Positions 10,405 to 21,970 of a DNA stretch of 64,000 bases are shown in pieces. The notes beneath the pieces were generated by a model. It ran no database searches. It was not told the DNA's origin and worked only from the letters and a program-made list of their open reading frames with translations. The position numbers and the translations under genes are program-made. The first letter of the stretch is position 1; every line of letters begins with the position of its first letter. This DNA is from Corythucha ciliata (lineage: Eukaryota; Arthropoda; Insecta; Hemiptera; Tingidae), in NCBI GenBank assembly GCA_038030265.1, contig CM075939.1:17961253-18025252 (forward strand), in the 5' to 3' direction.

Positions 10405-10513
10405 TGTTGCGTATGGGCGTCCTATTACAAAATAGAACGCTCAGAAATAATAACTTTTAGAATGCAACTTTTATTCTTCAAATCAAATTAATAAGTTATT
10501 TACATATGTAGCA
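10405..10513 (-). repeat. 5' LTR (109 bp) of the Ty3/gypsy element
   Basis: Partner of the LTR at 6224-6322; nearly identical apart from a 10 bp length difference near ATTACAAAATAG. It begins TGTTGCG on plus and ends ATGTAGCA, and is followed by the GAAAC target duplication. Confidence 0.88.
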
Positions 10514-10524
10514 GAAACTAATTA

Positions 10525-10934
10525 CAGTGGAACCTCAATAACTCGAACCTCAGTAATTCGAATTCCTCGATAAACCGAATTTTCTTGAATCCCCTTGACT
10601 TTCCTTACAATTTGCCTTTTTATCTTTATAAGTCAAAATGAAACCTCGATAAGACGAATTTTCTTAGGCTCATGAACCAAAAAATCCTCCTTAAGAACCT
10701 CTTAAGTCCTCCGTTTACCTCTATAAACTAAAGTCGAAGTTTGAGTACTTTACCTCTATAACTCGAGTTATCACATCGAAGAGGAAATTCTGAAGAGGTC
10801 TTCTAACTTGGGACCTCTATAACTCGAAATCGGTTATTCTAGGCCCCGATAACTCGAACCCCGTTTAGTCGAAGTTCTCGATAACTCGAATTTTTTCATT
10901 TCCCCGTGAGGTTCGAGTTATCGAGGTTCCACTC
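10525..10934. mobile_element. Tigger/pogo-like MITE
   Basis: Terminal inverted repeats of about 25 bp: CAGTGGAACCTCAATAACTC on the left and the complement of GAGTTATCGAGGTTCCACT on the right. The left end follows a TA dinucleotide; the right-hand TA has been lost. CAGTGGAACCTCGATAA-type ends are characteristic of pogo/Tigger elements of the Tc1/mariner superfamily. The inside is rich in further copies of CTCGAATAACTCGA-like sequence and has no transposase. Confidence 0.82.
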
Positions 10935-13051
10935 TTTCGGTCATTGGTGAGAAGGAAGATGGACTTCCTCGTAAAAACTAAATTTCTCAGGCATTTCGAG
11001 AGCATAGAGTAACACTAAACTCAGTGAAAGGCCAAAATAAGTGAAAATGCAGTAATCACCTTTTTTCGCACGTAGTAGCGTTAATTCTCGTCTGTGTAGG
11101 CTGTAGGACTATATAGTCGTATTGCAAGTTACCTGTGTATTTATCTTGCTTATCAAGCCCTCCACTATTAAAAGACAATCGCAAAACACTACTTCGTTTC
11201 TTCGAACCCATCAGGTGTTACACTTTTTTTTCAGGTTTGAACTGCTACACTTTCGGTGAAGGACTCGTGGATCAAAGAAACAAACCTATTATAGTTATGA
11301 AGCTTTATTCCACAAGTTTAATTAGTTCAACTGAACAAAACAATCTTTCAATTGTTTTTCTCCTTATAGTGACTCATTATGACCTTCTTTGGTCAAATCT
11401 GGCGCTGATTCGAACACTATAATCAAAAGAAAGAGGAGTGAAATGAGAGCTTGAAGACGTCAACATTGAGCCTCACTAAGGCTTTCTTTCATGGAAACTC
11501 CCCGGGAGTGATTCATAGGGGTCGGAATTTCATACTAGTAGGTACTATGAAACGAGTTTATAATGGTTAGGGGGGGGGGGTAGCGTAGTGGGAAGGGAGA
11601 GTATCCGGACGATGGCAATTAACGGTGGCGTGATCCTAGAGGCCCGTCTCGTCTCGACCAATCCCGTGATGTTTCTTTTGGCCCCGTTGCATCATCTATT
11701 CTAGTCTTCAATGGGTACGAGAGAAGGGTGAGGACGAGAAGGATGGCGAGGAGAGGTGTTGATGGTGGGATGCTTGAGGGGGAAGAGGAGTTTAGTGGTT
11801 AGTCAAGCTGTGGGAAGTAAAGAGGGATATAGTATCCTATCTTCCCATTCTTTTCAATCCCAACAGTGTTGATTTGTGTGAGCACTGCAACCAGACAAAT
11901 TTTACTCACACACAGAAGCTTCGGAGGGGGCTGTCATGTCCATTCCTTTAGGCTAGCTCAGCTCTCAATTATAATTACACTAAAGAAGTGTTGAATCATT
12001 CAGACTAGGAATCGTAAAAAAGTGAGCTACGTGAAAATGATCACGTCCACTACCGTAGGCGGTCATTAGCCTCTATAACGTTTTCACTTCTCTGTCATAA
12101 TTCTTCCCTACGATACTTGAAGCAATCGCATGAGTTCGGTCACGTTTTGAATTCCACAGTTTGTTTGTTTCTATATAACATAATGCGAAGATCTCCTAAA
12201 ATGTTTTGTTGGCTATGCGCCTATTTTAATGAGAAAATAGACTCTTTCGAAAGTCCTCTGAGAACTCTGATGGAGGGGGGGGGGCAGCATAGTTGAAATA
12301 ATCTAAATCATCCCTTGTTGAGAACTGCGAGAATTGAGGCCGATAAGAGTAGGTAGAGTGTAGAGGATCCTCTACAAGCAAAGAACTTTATCTGTACCAC
12401 CAAAAAAGGTTCAAAATATGCACTCTGGAGACAATGCTCATCGTATTCGTTTTTTGTCGCTGGGTGGTTGAAAGGCTGGAATTCAGCGTGTTCTTTTTCA
12501 CGGACAAAACAACTTTCATCCGCATCGGTATCAACGACTAGAACGGGGTGGTTCATAACGAAAAAAACCCCTGGGGAACTTGCACGTTTTTTCAAGCATT
12601 GGTCTTGAAGAGGGCTCTTCCACGAGGCTATTGCTCACATTCAACATTGAAATCAATCAAGGATTTTTTTAAAGCGAATTTTTAAAAATTGTGAGTGGGG
12701 ATTTGATTACGTCAAAAGTTATATTCAATGAAATGAAAGGTGTGTGGAAGAAGAGGGTAAGAAGCATTTTCAGGGGGACACATTTTCTTGTTTTTTGTAA
12801 ACAAAAAATGTTATAGTTCCCTCAGATGATTCACAAGTGACCATTGGAGTCATTTCCCCTCGCACCATCCATCCCTTCTTGAAGAACTTTGAAATTTATT
12901 TAAAAATCACCAAATGCACCAATCGGGCTGCAACTACCGTTAATACCCTTCTGTCCATGTGCCAATTCACCGGTATACTTTTCTCCCAAATCGGACATTC
13001 ATGCAAGTCAGACATTCAGAAATTCAGACATTCAGCTATACGTGAGCTATA
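10935..13051. other. No gene seen
   Basis: Mixed-composition DNA with poly-G runs at about 11570-11580 and 12273-12282. A 95-codon minus-strand frame at 12308-12595 has no recognisable motif, no splice context and no repeat match; I do not call it. Confidence 0.55.
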
Positions 13052-13201
13052 CTCGGTCCTGGGGCTGAAGCCCGAAGGGGTGTTATATGAAATAACACGG
13101 GTGGTATATCCACATGACAACAATTTTAATTGTGGTAGGATAACGCCGTGTTAAAATTATAACACCCCTTCGTACTTGCCCCCCTGGTCTCATCAGCCGA
13201 G
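13052..13201. mobile_element. Short palindromic (MITE-like) element
   Basis: Imperfect palindrome of about 150 bp centred near 13122. GAAGGGGTGTTATAT then AATAACACGG on the left pairs with its counterpart on the right (CCGTGTTAAAATTATAACACC, read as complement). Pairing extends outward to CTCGG and its complement CCGAG. Confidence 0.65.
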
Positions 13202-13249
13202 TGCGGAACCGATGCCGCCCCTCCATCCCAAAGGATCCTGAACGACGCA

Positions 13250-13765
13250 AAACTTTCATTGTCCCCGTGGAATTAAGACCCGAAACTTGTAATCGCGCGA
13301 TTATTCAGCCGCAAAACTTCCGTGAGTCTTTGGCGCGTTTATGACTCCGGCTAGCCTGGGTTTCCCGCGGCAAAATATATGACCAGAAACTGCCAATTTT
13401 TGTTGAATTGAGACACTAATCTGACAAATTCACTGAAATCGAGACTCTAAAAATGCCCATTCGACGGATATTCAGCTAGGAATCCCTGATATTAAGATCG
13501 GAATAATGTGATTTAGCGGTTGTTCATAAAAGCTCTAAAAGCGCTTTGAGCGATATTGTGGACGACAGTACCGCGGGGGAAGCGGTCACTTGAAAAACAC
13601 GCCCCGAAACTTGCAATTTCGCTGAAATTATTAACTATATCTCATAATTTCACTGAAATTAAGACCCGAAACTTACGGCGGTTTCGTTGAAATTAAGCCC
13701 CGAAAGCATTTTTACCGAATTTAAGGCACGAAACATGCATTTTCACAGGAATTAGGACCCGAAAG
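13250..13765 (+). repeat. Degenerate tandem repeat, GAAATTAAGACCCGAAAC unit
   Basis: Around a dozen diverged copies of a unit near TTTCACTGAAATTAAGACCC then GAAACTTGCAA, spaced about 35-45 bp. The clearest are at 13620-13760. No coding potential. Confidence 0.65.
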
Positions 13766-14249
13766 TCTCGCGTGTTCGAGACGAAAGATAATTATGGTCT
13801 CTTTTTGTCTTGTTTTTATATTTCCCTTCTTTTTATTCGATTTTTTCTTGTAGTGTCAATTGTAAGTTTCCCTCTGCTCTTCCTATCCCGGACCTTTACC
13901 CCCACCTATATAATCCGAAAAAAGACTCTTCTTTCGAATCGGGACTTGGACTGTTACAGTTGGTTTTGGTATCAACCACGTGCTAAAGTGGTTTCGCTTT
14001 TTTTAGGAAATTTCACCCGTGACCTGTGATAAATAAGTCGTTTTTTCTTTCGACTTTTTCGTTAGACAACGTCGATTTCGGTCGGTTATTCGTCAGAAGA
14101 ACCGGGCTTCAGGAGATCGTGATATTCAAGATGCGTTCCCCTTCCTTCTGTTGAAGAAAACGATTAGAACTTTAGAGCAGCAACAGAATATAATATTTCA
14201 AAAGCCATATGGTACAAAATTTATTAGGATGAAGATGTTGATCTCAACA
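13766..14249 (-). mobile_element. Probable copia 3' LTR and flank
   Basis: On the minus strand a purine tract AGAGGGGA (about 14257-14250) is followed by TGTTGAGATCAACATC, a typical copia LTR start (boundary 14249). The 3' limit of the LTR was not found; the segment down to 13766 has a TATATAGG on the minus strand but no paired LTR, since the 5' part of the element is gone. Confidence 0.5.
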
Positions 14250-14257
14250 TCCCCTCT

Positions 14258-14850
14258 CAACATCTTCAGCTGGCAGTAAACCGATGTGTCTTGATAATTT
14301 TTCATGAGATGACTATGGAAGTGGTTTTGTGAAAATATCTGCGAGATTACTTTCGGAAGAACAATATTCTAGTTTTATTTGTCCGTCCTGAATGAGGTCC
14401 TTGACGAAATTCCGACGAACATCCATGTGTTTAATTCGGTTACTGCTTCGATCATTCGTTACATCTTAATACAGCTCTGATTATCTTCAAATATTAAGGT
14501 TGCAGCGGTCTGCCTATAGCCTATGTCATTAAGTAGCATGCGTAACCAAACTGCTTCCTGGCTTGCACTGGAAGCAGCTAAGAATTCAGCTTCTGTGGAC
14601 GACAGCGCTACTGAAGTTTGTTTCTTACAAGACCATGTGATGAAGCTCGAACCAAGTTTGAAAAGAAAGCCACTTGTAGATTAACGATCAGTTAGGTACA
14701 TCTCCAGCCCAATCTGCATCGGTAAATCCAGTCAGTACTATTTGTTCTGTTTTTTCTCCGAGTTTAAGTTTTGTATTTTTCGAACCTTTCAAATATCGAA
14801 TTATTCTTTTTACTGCCAGCCACTTTGAGTAGTAATTTCAACCCGTCTCC
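14258..14850 (-). pseudogene. Ty1/copia RNase H remnant
   Basis: The minus-strand translation in pieces shows the RT-RNase H junction (RIIRYLKGSK), TDADWAGD with its catalytic Asp, STSGFLFKLGSSF, SVALSSTEAEF and EDNQSC, in the right order for the copia C-terminus. At least two in-frame stops and one frameshift interrupt it, and everything upstream of about 14850 is missing. It differs from the copia element at the window start and is a separate, much older copy. Confidence 0.88.
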
Positions 14851-14895
14851 CGAGAAAGGATTTGAACGGGTAAGTTTTCCCGAAGGCGAGGACTC

Positions 14896-15060
14896 CACGT
14901 GAGTGGGCAACGACAGGCTAAAAACCAGCAGATTTGGCGTGTTGGAAAAACCACGGTCTAAATCTGCGGTTCTGGCCCGTCACTGCCCACTCACGTGCAA
15001 GGCAGAAACCCGCAGGCCGGGCCCGTCAGAAAAATCCGCGGGCCCGGCCTGCGGTTCTGG
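14896..15060. repeat. Two adjacent GC-rich hairpins
   Basis: The first hairpin, 14896-14997, has CACGTGAGTGGGCA at the left and the complement of TGCCCACTCACGTG at the right, with inner pairing (GCAGATTT against AAATCTGC). The second, 15010-15054, has perfect 16 bp arms CCGCAGGCCGGGCCCG around a 13-base loop, extended by a CAGAA pair. The two share the motif TGCGGTTCTGGCC, so one probably derives from the other. Composition is far more GC-rich than the surroundings. Confidence 0.75.
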
Positions 15061-15089
15061 CCTGTCAAAAAAATCCGTTCGTGTATGAC

Positions 15090-17730
15090 TTGCTAAACAA
15101 ACATTGTAATTAATTAGCTCTTTTCCGTTTTATTGTCGTTTAAAATAAAATATGCTCTCAAAGTAGAAACGTTTAACCGTCTATTCTATTTTACATTAGG
15201 GAGATTGTAAATACCTACTGGGTTAAATGGGTGCAAAAACTCGATCCGCTCGATTAATCTATTCGCGAGAGGGCTAACAACACCGTCATAGTACACTTAT
15301 ATGCATGTGAAACCGAACAGACGCTGAATTCGTGTTCAACAGGTCCTGAAACTAGAAAATACCTATCGTATCATACTCATGTTTCCTCCTACTATGTATG
15401 ATGACTAGATTATCAGTTCATTTTTCAGATGAATGAACCAAAAGAACTGCGGTCCCATGTAGTAAAGCCATGCGCCTCAGCGCCTGATAGTTAAGTGAAG
15501 TTCTCGGGCCTCTCTCTTTGACTCCTCCACGTGGCACCAGTTCCAATTTAAAAGGTTGTAAAGCCCTTTTCATTCAACAAAACCAGACAAAGGACAAACC
15601 ACTTCTGTCCCACTTTGAGTGACAAAAAGAAGAGGGCTCGCCAGTCCCTGTAGTTCTTTCACATAAACGATTTGTCCGATGCATCTCTCCCCCCACCATC
15701 GCCACCACCACTGTACTGTCTTAAAAGGGGCTGTTTTTTCCCCCCGCCAATTGCGTTCTATCGTGGTGCGTTTACATAATAATGACGGGGAAACATGTTC
15801 GAACACGTGCGTCAGGTTCTAACTGGAGTCAGAAGGGAGGGATGAAATTCCACGAATGTGACACAATGTTGCCCAAGAAGCACTAAATCACAAAGAAATC
15901 TGAATGGAGACAAAGAATACCGACTAAAAAACCTAATGGAATCCTAATCTCATCTTTAACAGGAGAAAGACAAGAAGGAAAAATGAAAAGGCACGATAGT
16001 GAACGTAAACCGATATCACGTCCTAGGGTAAACTGTAAATAAACAAACGGAAGTGGAAACACATATTTTAGAAATAGGTTGAGGAATTACTTGAAAAATT
16101 AACAATGAAGAAGAAACTTTTTTTTCCTGAAAGCTTGGTCAACTATAAACACGATAAAATGCATTTCTTACAATTTATTCATCAATATGGCCACTAAAAA
16201 ATTGTTTGAAAGTATAGTTGATTCGACATTCTCATTTTCCCCTCCATAGACTTTCCCTCCCGCCTGTGACGTCCTAATTTCCGGTTGAGGTCATACATCA
16301 TACTGAAGCAAAAAATGTAAAGTTATTATTTTGGTTTTGATAGGAATTGACTGTGTCTTCATTATCCCTTGCTTCAAAAGTGTACGCTCGACACGTCACA
16401 ATGGAGCGGGGTTCCCTCTCAACTCTAACCCTATCCATCCATTAAAATTTAATATTTAAATTATATTTCATGTTCAGTGGTGAAAAAGGGTGCCAACCAT
16501 ATTATTTAGTTATAGTAACTCACAGTAAGAAAGTGTCTTTGACCAAAATTTCCTATACATGCACCTTTCTCATTGTCAACAAATCGGCGAAGATATGATG
16601 TAATTTGTGTGCTCTTAGAGAATAATTTATATTGAAATATCTCTCGTGACGGGAGCCACTGAAATATTATTTGTTATGTTGACGGTTTCTTTGAATTTTC
16701 ATATTTTCGTTCAAAACCAAAGAAACATGCCTTTAAGAAATAGTAGATTACATTACAAGATTACAAGATTAGTAAGTGGTGCATGGACGAGGCTTGCCGA
16801 GGCCGCTAATTAAAAACGAGCGGGCAGTACCACTTAATAGTCGAGTAATGTACGTTATTTTTCGCGCAACCGTCGTCCAAAATTACCTAGTTTTATTCTT
16901 TTGACAAAAAAAAAAAACATGTCTTAAGATATTTCTATAATCACGGATGAGTTGATAACATTTCAACTCATTGCTGCTCATTGCAGTTTTCACAGAAAAC
17001 TGACATGTAAAAAACTTTTCATGTCAGGTTTAACCCTTTACTGTACAGTTTTCAAAAACTGAAGCTATAAAGTACCAGGTTATGAAAAATTCAACTTACT
17101 GGAGTTATTATGTTATCGTAATGGGCAACTTACGAAGCAGGTAGCGCGAAAAATGCCTTTATAACTAACGTGACTATACATGGCTACTTATTAGCTGAAC
17201 TCCAATAAAAAAAAATAAAAAAAAAAAAAAAAAAAAAATGCGTCCAATAAGTTTTAAACATTTCTTCAGAGGCCAACGCGTTCGTCATAGAATGACAGGA
17301 TTTATCTTTTAATCTCTCACAGTCGTCCGTCATTTCCGCCGCCTTTCTTCCTGGGAAACGGAATAGTTTACATTATTTTTGTTTAAAAATCCCTCTTAAT
17401 CTAAACTCAGGGTTGTTTTCACCAATAAAACAGAACTTGTATTTAAACGAATTATACGTACACGCCGTGCCTATTATTGACAGAATCATACCAGGCGCCT
17501 GATTCCGAACGGTCAGGGGAAAAATGCCTCAAGCGGGATCGGGATCCGAGGGCGGCGAATAAGAAATAACATTATCCTACCATGAAGCAAGCAACCACGT
17601 TTGCGGTATTTTACCCCGACAGCTCTGAATAGAGCCCCGGGTCGATGTTTTAATTTAAACGTGTTTGAAAGTAAGAATGTTTTGTCATGAAGTTCAAGTC
17701 AGGAGACTGAAGCTCAATTATCCGACTTAT
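15090..17730. other. No gene seen
   Basis: AT-rich intergenic DNA with an A-run at about 17212-17239. Short frames on either strand show no motif or splice context. Confidence 0.55.
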
Positions 17731-17732
17731 TA

Positions 17733-17869
17733 GAGATATTTTGCTAACAGCTCCGCTAACGCTAACGTTAACGCTATTCACATTTCAACCAACGAAATTT
17801 TTACTACCCTTTTCAACGCGTACACAAAAATTAACTTTAGCGTTTACAGGACTGGTTGCAAAATCTCTC
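17733..17869. mobile_element. MITE, 137 bp, TA target duplication (copy 1)
   Basis: Ends GAGATATTTTGC and its inverted partner GCAAAATCTCTC, flanked by TA on both sides, as in Tc1/mariner-type elements. The same element occurs at 29905-30028, sharing the internal CATTTCAACCAACGAAAT and CGCGTACACAAAAATTAAC. No coding capacity. Confidence 0.82.
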
Positions 17870-18026
17870 TAATATCATTTTTTCGCCACCGATTCGAGTC
17901 ACAAGATGCAATATTTCACGCAAGTTTTTTAAAAGCATATTACGTTCCTTGGTGCATAAGATAGGATATTTTAAAAAACTAGCATGCAATATTGCTTCAA
18001 AATTTGCATCATGTGATGTAGGCTTA

Positions 18027-18164
18027 TGCCCGTATTTATGAACGTTCCTTAACATTAAGGAACCCTTGGAATCCATTAGAACAGAAGTTTTTTATTTCTG
18101 TTCTCAACGGTTCCTTGACTCCTTGACTCAAGGAAGCTTCAAGGAACGTTCATAAATACGGGCC
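18027..18164. mobile_element. Harbinger-like MITE, TTA target duplication
   Basis: GCCCGTATTTATGAACGTTC on the left and its inverted partner GAACGTTCATAAATACGGGC on the right, flanked by TTA (18024-18026 and 18165-18167). A 3 bp TTA duplication with GGCCCGTATT-type ends suggests PIF/Harbinger. An AGAACAG hairpin sits near the centre. A diverged relative lies at 30589-30721. Confidence 0.78.
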
Positions 18165-18167
18165 TTA

Positions 18168-19677
18168 AAGTACACTATTCAAAATTACTGTTGCTCTATC
18201 GGGATATTTTTGTTGTCTGCATCGGTTTCCACCCTTCTTCAAAAGTGAAGAGCGGGAGTTGTGAGCGCATTGTGAATGCCTAGAAACATGAAGTATCTAG
18301 ACAATCGGCCTCCAGACTTGCGGAATAAGACTGAGCAAACGAAGATTTTTTACTCCAAAAGTTATAGAAGGAGCCATTATCGTAACCGAACGGAAATTGT
18401 GTAAAAGTGCGCAATCAGAGTGTTTACAACTATACACATTCATTCTCATTCTAATCAGGGATTTCCCCCTCTGTATGCACTAGTTAATAATTTTTTGTTG
18501 CTATTGTTTTTCGTAAATTGTTTTGGTTTCAAAACATCCTTTTGGTTTTCATCTTAATAACAACGTAATTTCTCCATTGAATATGTCTCGTGGTCATTAT
18601 TGTAAGTATCAAGAATTATACTCCGTGTGGTGGAGGGGGGCCTACTTATCTGATTTAAGGATTCAAGCTGCTAATCAGCATTAACAGCGGATAATTGGAC
18701 TCATTGTTCTCGACCACATTACTTTGTCATGTATGTCTGTATTTTCATCGCGTTCCTGCAGCTTCAATTTTTTTCACGTAGCAGTTCTCTCCAGATGCAT
18801 GAATGGAGTTAGGGCTTTCAAGGACCAAGAATAACTGTTGTCAATAACACTTAAGGTTCTCCCTAGTTCGATCTATTTAATGGCTCCAGTAGCTCCTGTT
18901 TCAAAAAAAAAAAAAAAAATCGATCAAGCATCTACAATCTACTTGATGTATCCGTTTCTTTCTGCCCTTTTCCCCTCAAAAACGATTTTTTTTATCTCTT
19001 TACATTTTTTGTCTCAGAGGGGGAAATTATTGCTGATTTTCAGCTATTTTACTTTAATTTGGCTCAGTTCTATAAAAACGAGAAATATTTGCTTAAATGC
19101 GACAACCCTTTTTGGTCAATTATTTTGTGCTAAATAAAATTGTATTTGGATTCAGGTGGCTGAGAAATTATAATAAGCAATAATAACTCAAACTTAGGGG
19201 GAATAAAATAGGGGGGAAATATGCGAAATCATAGAATCCGATCCCTAGTACTTATAAGTCAGTTGTCGTGCGAGAAGGGTACGTAAAAAAAGAGCACAAG
19301 CAAAAATCGTGTAAGGAGAGCACACTAACTACCCTACCCTATTCTTAGAAGAGCACACATTCTTTAACACACACGAGAAACTTTATGAAGGGTCCTCTTA
19401 ATCCCTATAGCGTTGAATTTTTAAAGGGTATAGGCCTTTTCCTTCTCGTATACCTAATAATAAATCGTACCTTGCAATAACTAACATATTTCAGTGGCGT
19501 ACCTACACCTATCGGAGCCAGGAATTTCTAGAAAATCTCTAATAGGAGGCCCATTAGTCCCGATTTCACCAACTTCTTAAACCAAGATCAACAACTAATC
19601 ACGATTACAATGTAAACACTTGTATCAGAATTCATATGGATCGCTATTGGCAACTAATCACGATCAACTAACTTTAA
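18168..19677. other. No gene seen
   Basis: AT-rich DNA with a short poly-A run at 18904-18919. No supportable coding or RNA gene. Confidence 0.55.
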
Positions 19678-20160
19678 GGCCCAGTGCACACTTGCGTTTT
19701 TCCAAGCTGCGGCGCCGCGGCGGCATCGCTCTGGCAGTCTGTATTGTTTTAAAATACATTAGTTGCTATGAAGCAATGCACACAAGCGGTTTTTCTAGTC
19801 GCGGCACCGCTTTCAGATAAGTAGTTGGAGGGAACTCGAATTTCAAAATGTATATCCACTCGATTGAAGCTCTTTACACTTTTTAGAAATGAATTTTGTT
19901 GGTATAGCCAAAGCTATATATCTTGGGATGTATTAGTCCTTATGATATTGTCAATTAGTAAGTGATTAGGACCTTTTTTAGGGTCAAAAGTGGTTTAAAA
20001 GGTACAAAGTTTCATCAGAGCTTCACACTTCGTGTGTTAAAAGAGGCCTCTGTTGCATTTTTCAATGCTATGTATTGATGTTGCTAGGCAAAATTTGCCG
20101 CAAATCAACCGCCGCCGCGGCGGCACCGCAGCTTAGAAAAACGCAAGTGTGCACCAGGCC
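19678..20160. mobile_element. MITE with GC-rich terminal inverted repeats
   Basis: About 45 bp inverted termini: GGCCCAGTGCACACTTGCGT on the left against the complement of ACGCAAGTGTGCACCAGGCC on the right, continuing inward into GCTGCGGCGCCGCGGCGG-like sequence. A third partial copy of the terminus (ATGCACACAAGCGG) lies inside near 19776. The middle is AT-rich and non-coding. Superfamily not assigned. Confidence 0.8.
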
Positions 20161-20269
20161 AAAACGAGATCAATGTTGTTGGTGAAAATTGGCCTTAGTC
20201 TCTAAATAAACCTGGAATAAACTTTTTAGTATAGCGTTAAATTAATTATTTTTCTAAATGTTAACATAG

Positions 20270-21260
20270 AAGTTGCAAGTTGAATTTTTGCGCTTTAACT
20301 TCTCATAAGTTTTAGCAGCGAATTAGCGATTTTTCTCAATGTTATCCACGAATTAGCACATTTTTACAATTATAGCTGCGCATATTTTACTGCAATTTTT
20401 TTTCAATTTTAGCCGTGAATTGGCATTATGTTCCGTTTCATCTGTGAATTAACGTTTTTCACCATTTTAACCACTAATAATAGCGTTTATATCAATTTTA
20501 CTTAGAGTCAGTGTCATTTTTTAAATTTTCTCAATTTGATTTTAATTTAAATTTAATTTTTCTCAATTTTAGCAGTGAATTTGTAATTTTTCTCAATTTC
20601 AGTCACGATAAGTTGCCCTAAGAAACGGTGGGTTGGCGTTTTCTCAACTTCAGTCGTGAATTAGCGCTTTCCCTAAATTTTATCCGTGAATTGAGGCTTT
20701 TTCTCAATTTTGTTGGCATTTTAAGGGGCAGACGCAAATGATGTATAGTTGACTTTTGAGGAAATAGATAAACGTTTTTCTCCATCGTACCAGAACATTA
20801 GAGCTTTTTCACAATTTTGCCACAAATTAGCCGAATGTTTCACTTCTCACCGCGAAGTCGCCTCAAGAATTTGTGAATTGGCAATTTTTCAAATTCATTC
20901 TCAAATTCAGCTGTGACTTAGCGCGTGCTTTTTTTATACGAAAATTGTACCCAATTTACCCCAAATTTGAGGCGCTTTATCTTAATTTCAGCCACAAAAG
21001 AACGCCTATTCTCAATTTAAGCCGCGAATTAGCGCTTTTTCAAAATTTCATCCGTCAATCAGCGCTTTAATCGCTGCAAGTTACCGTTTTTTTTTGTTTT
21101 TTTGTTTTGTTTTGTTTTTTTTTATTTTATTCCTTTTTATTTTACCCGTGAATTAGCGATTTTTCTCTATTCTAACCGTGAAGTGAAGCGTTTATCTATC
21201 AATTTTATCCGTGAATAAGTGCTTTTTCTCAATTTTATCCGCAAACTAGCAATTTTTTTC
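20270..21260 (+). repeat. Degenerate minisatellite, TTTTAGCCGTGAATTAGCG family, locus 1
   Basis: About 25 strongly diverged copies of a unit near TTTTTCTCAATTTTAGCC then GTGAATTAGCG, spaced about 35-50 bp over almost 1 kb. The same family appears at 50575-50800 (same orientation) and at 53440-54690 (opposite orientation). Confidence 0.82.
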
Positions 21261-21264
21261 AATT

Positions 21265-21435
21265 TCAAGCGCGAATTCAAATTCAAATTCAAATTTATTG
21301 CCAACGCAACGCAAAAACCAAAGTTACAAGGCAACGACAAGGTACTAATATATGTATTAAAAAAAATAAATAAATAAAATAAATTACAGCTGTGTGACGA
21401 AGCGATTTTGGGGATGAATTCGTCAATGGGAGACT
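21265..21435 (-). mobile_element. Possible 3' tail of a truncated LINE
   Basis: Reads on the minus strand as unique sequence followed by GCAATAAATTTGAATTTGAA with further TTTGAA repeats. Several arthropod non-LTR retrotransposons end in such short tandem tails after AATAAA. It interrupts the end of the minisatellite. No protein motif is left, so the call is tentative. Confidence 0.35.
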
Positions 21436-21439
21436 TGCA

Positions 21440-21970
21440 CATTTTTCAAAAGTTGGTGTTTCTTAAATAGTCCAGTACTATATAACTAAAAAAGGGGGGG
21501 GGCAGGTTTCAATTATTAGGGTAGATGATTTTTTTTTTTAATGTTGTCTGGGATGGTGCAGGTATGACGTGTTCAAATTGTTGACCTCGAAAGACATCGG
21601 GATCATGGAATTCTCGAAAAACCACAAAAATGTGGGACTTTTTGGGGTTTTTGGCTCTTTCACGCTAAACTAGCCATTTTTCGGTTGTGGCTTTGAAGTA
21701 ACTTTTCAAAGTTGGGAAAATTTACGAGAAAACCAGCCTAAAGCGGGTTCTAAATGTATTATCGTTTCCAAGATACAGCTCGTTAAATTTAGGCAAATTT
21801 GTCAACAGTCCAAAATGTTGTCCATGGTTCTTCGTTTTCGTTATCTGTGACATTATAGAAATCTGTAATGATCATGATAGTACTAATTATTTTTCTAGAC
21901 TAGACTGAATCTTCAAAAATGAGGCCAAACGACTTGTTATACCCAATGTTTTGATTGTGGATGGGTTTGA
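21440..21970. other. No gene seen
   Basis: Unique AT-rich DNA with a poly-G run at about 21486-21494. Confidence 0.5.

Larger units (their letters stand above)
6224..10513 (-). mobile_element. Complete but defective Ty3/gypsy LTR retrotransposon filled with satellite arrays
   Basis: Both ends are visible. An LTR-like repeat starts TGTTGCG and ends TATGTAACA at 6224-6322; its partner is at 10405-10513. Both are flanked outside by GAAAC (6219-6223 and 10514-10518), a perfect 5 bp target-site duplication. Reading on the minus strand: 5' LTR, a TGGCGAC primer-binding site four bases later, remnants of a leader, three tandem arrays (30, 60 and 140 bp units), the end of RT, a linker, integrase and the 3' LTR. 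Protease, most of RT and RNase H are missing. The LTRs differ by one 10 bp indel and a few substitutions, so the insertion is not very old. It cannot be autonomous. Confidence 0.88.

Noticed and set aside
11577..11660. TAGCGTAGTGG resembling a Pol III A box, possible tRNA-derived SINE
   Set aside because: No convincing B box or poly-A/repeat tail follows at the proper spacing, and no second copy is in the window.
12308..12595. 95-codon minus-strand frame
   Set aside because: Composition is plausible but no family, splice signal or neighbour supports it.
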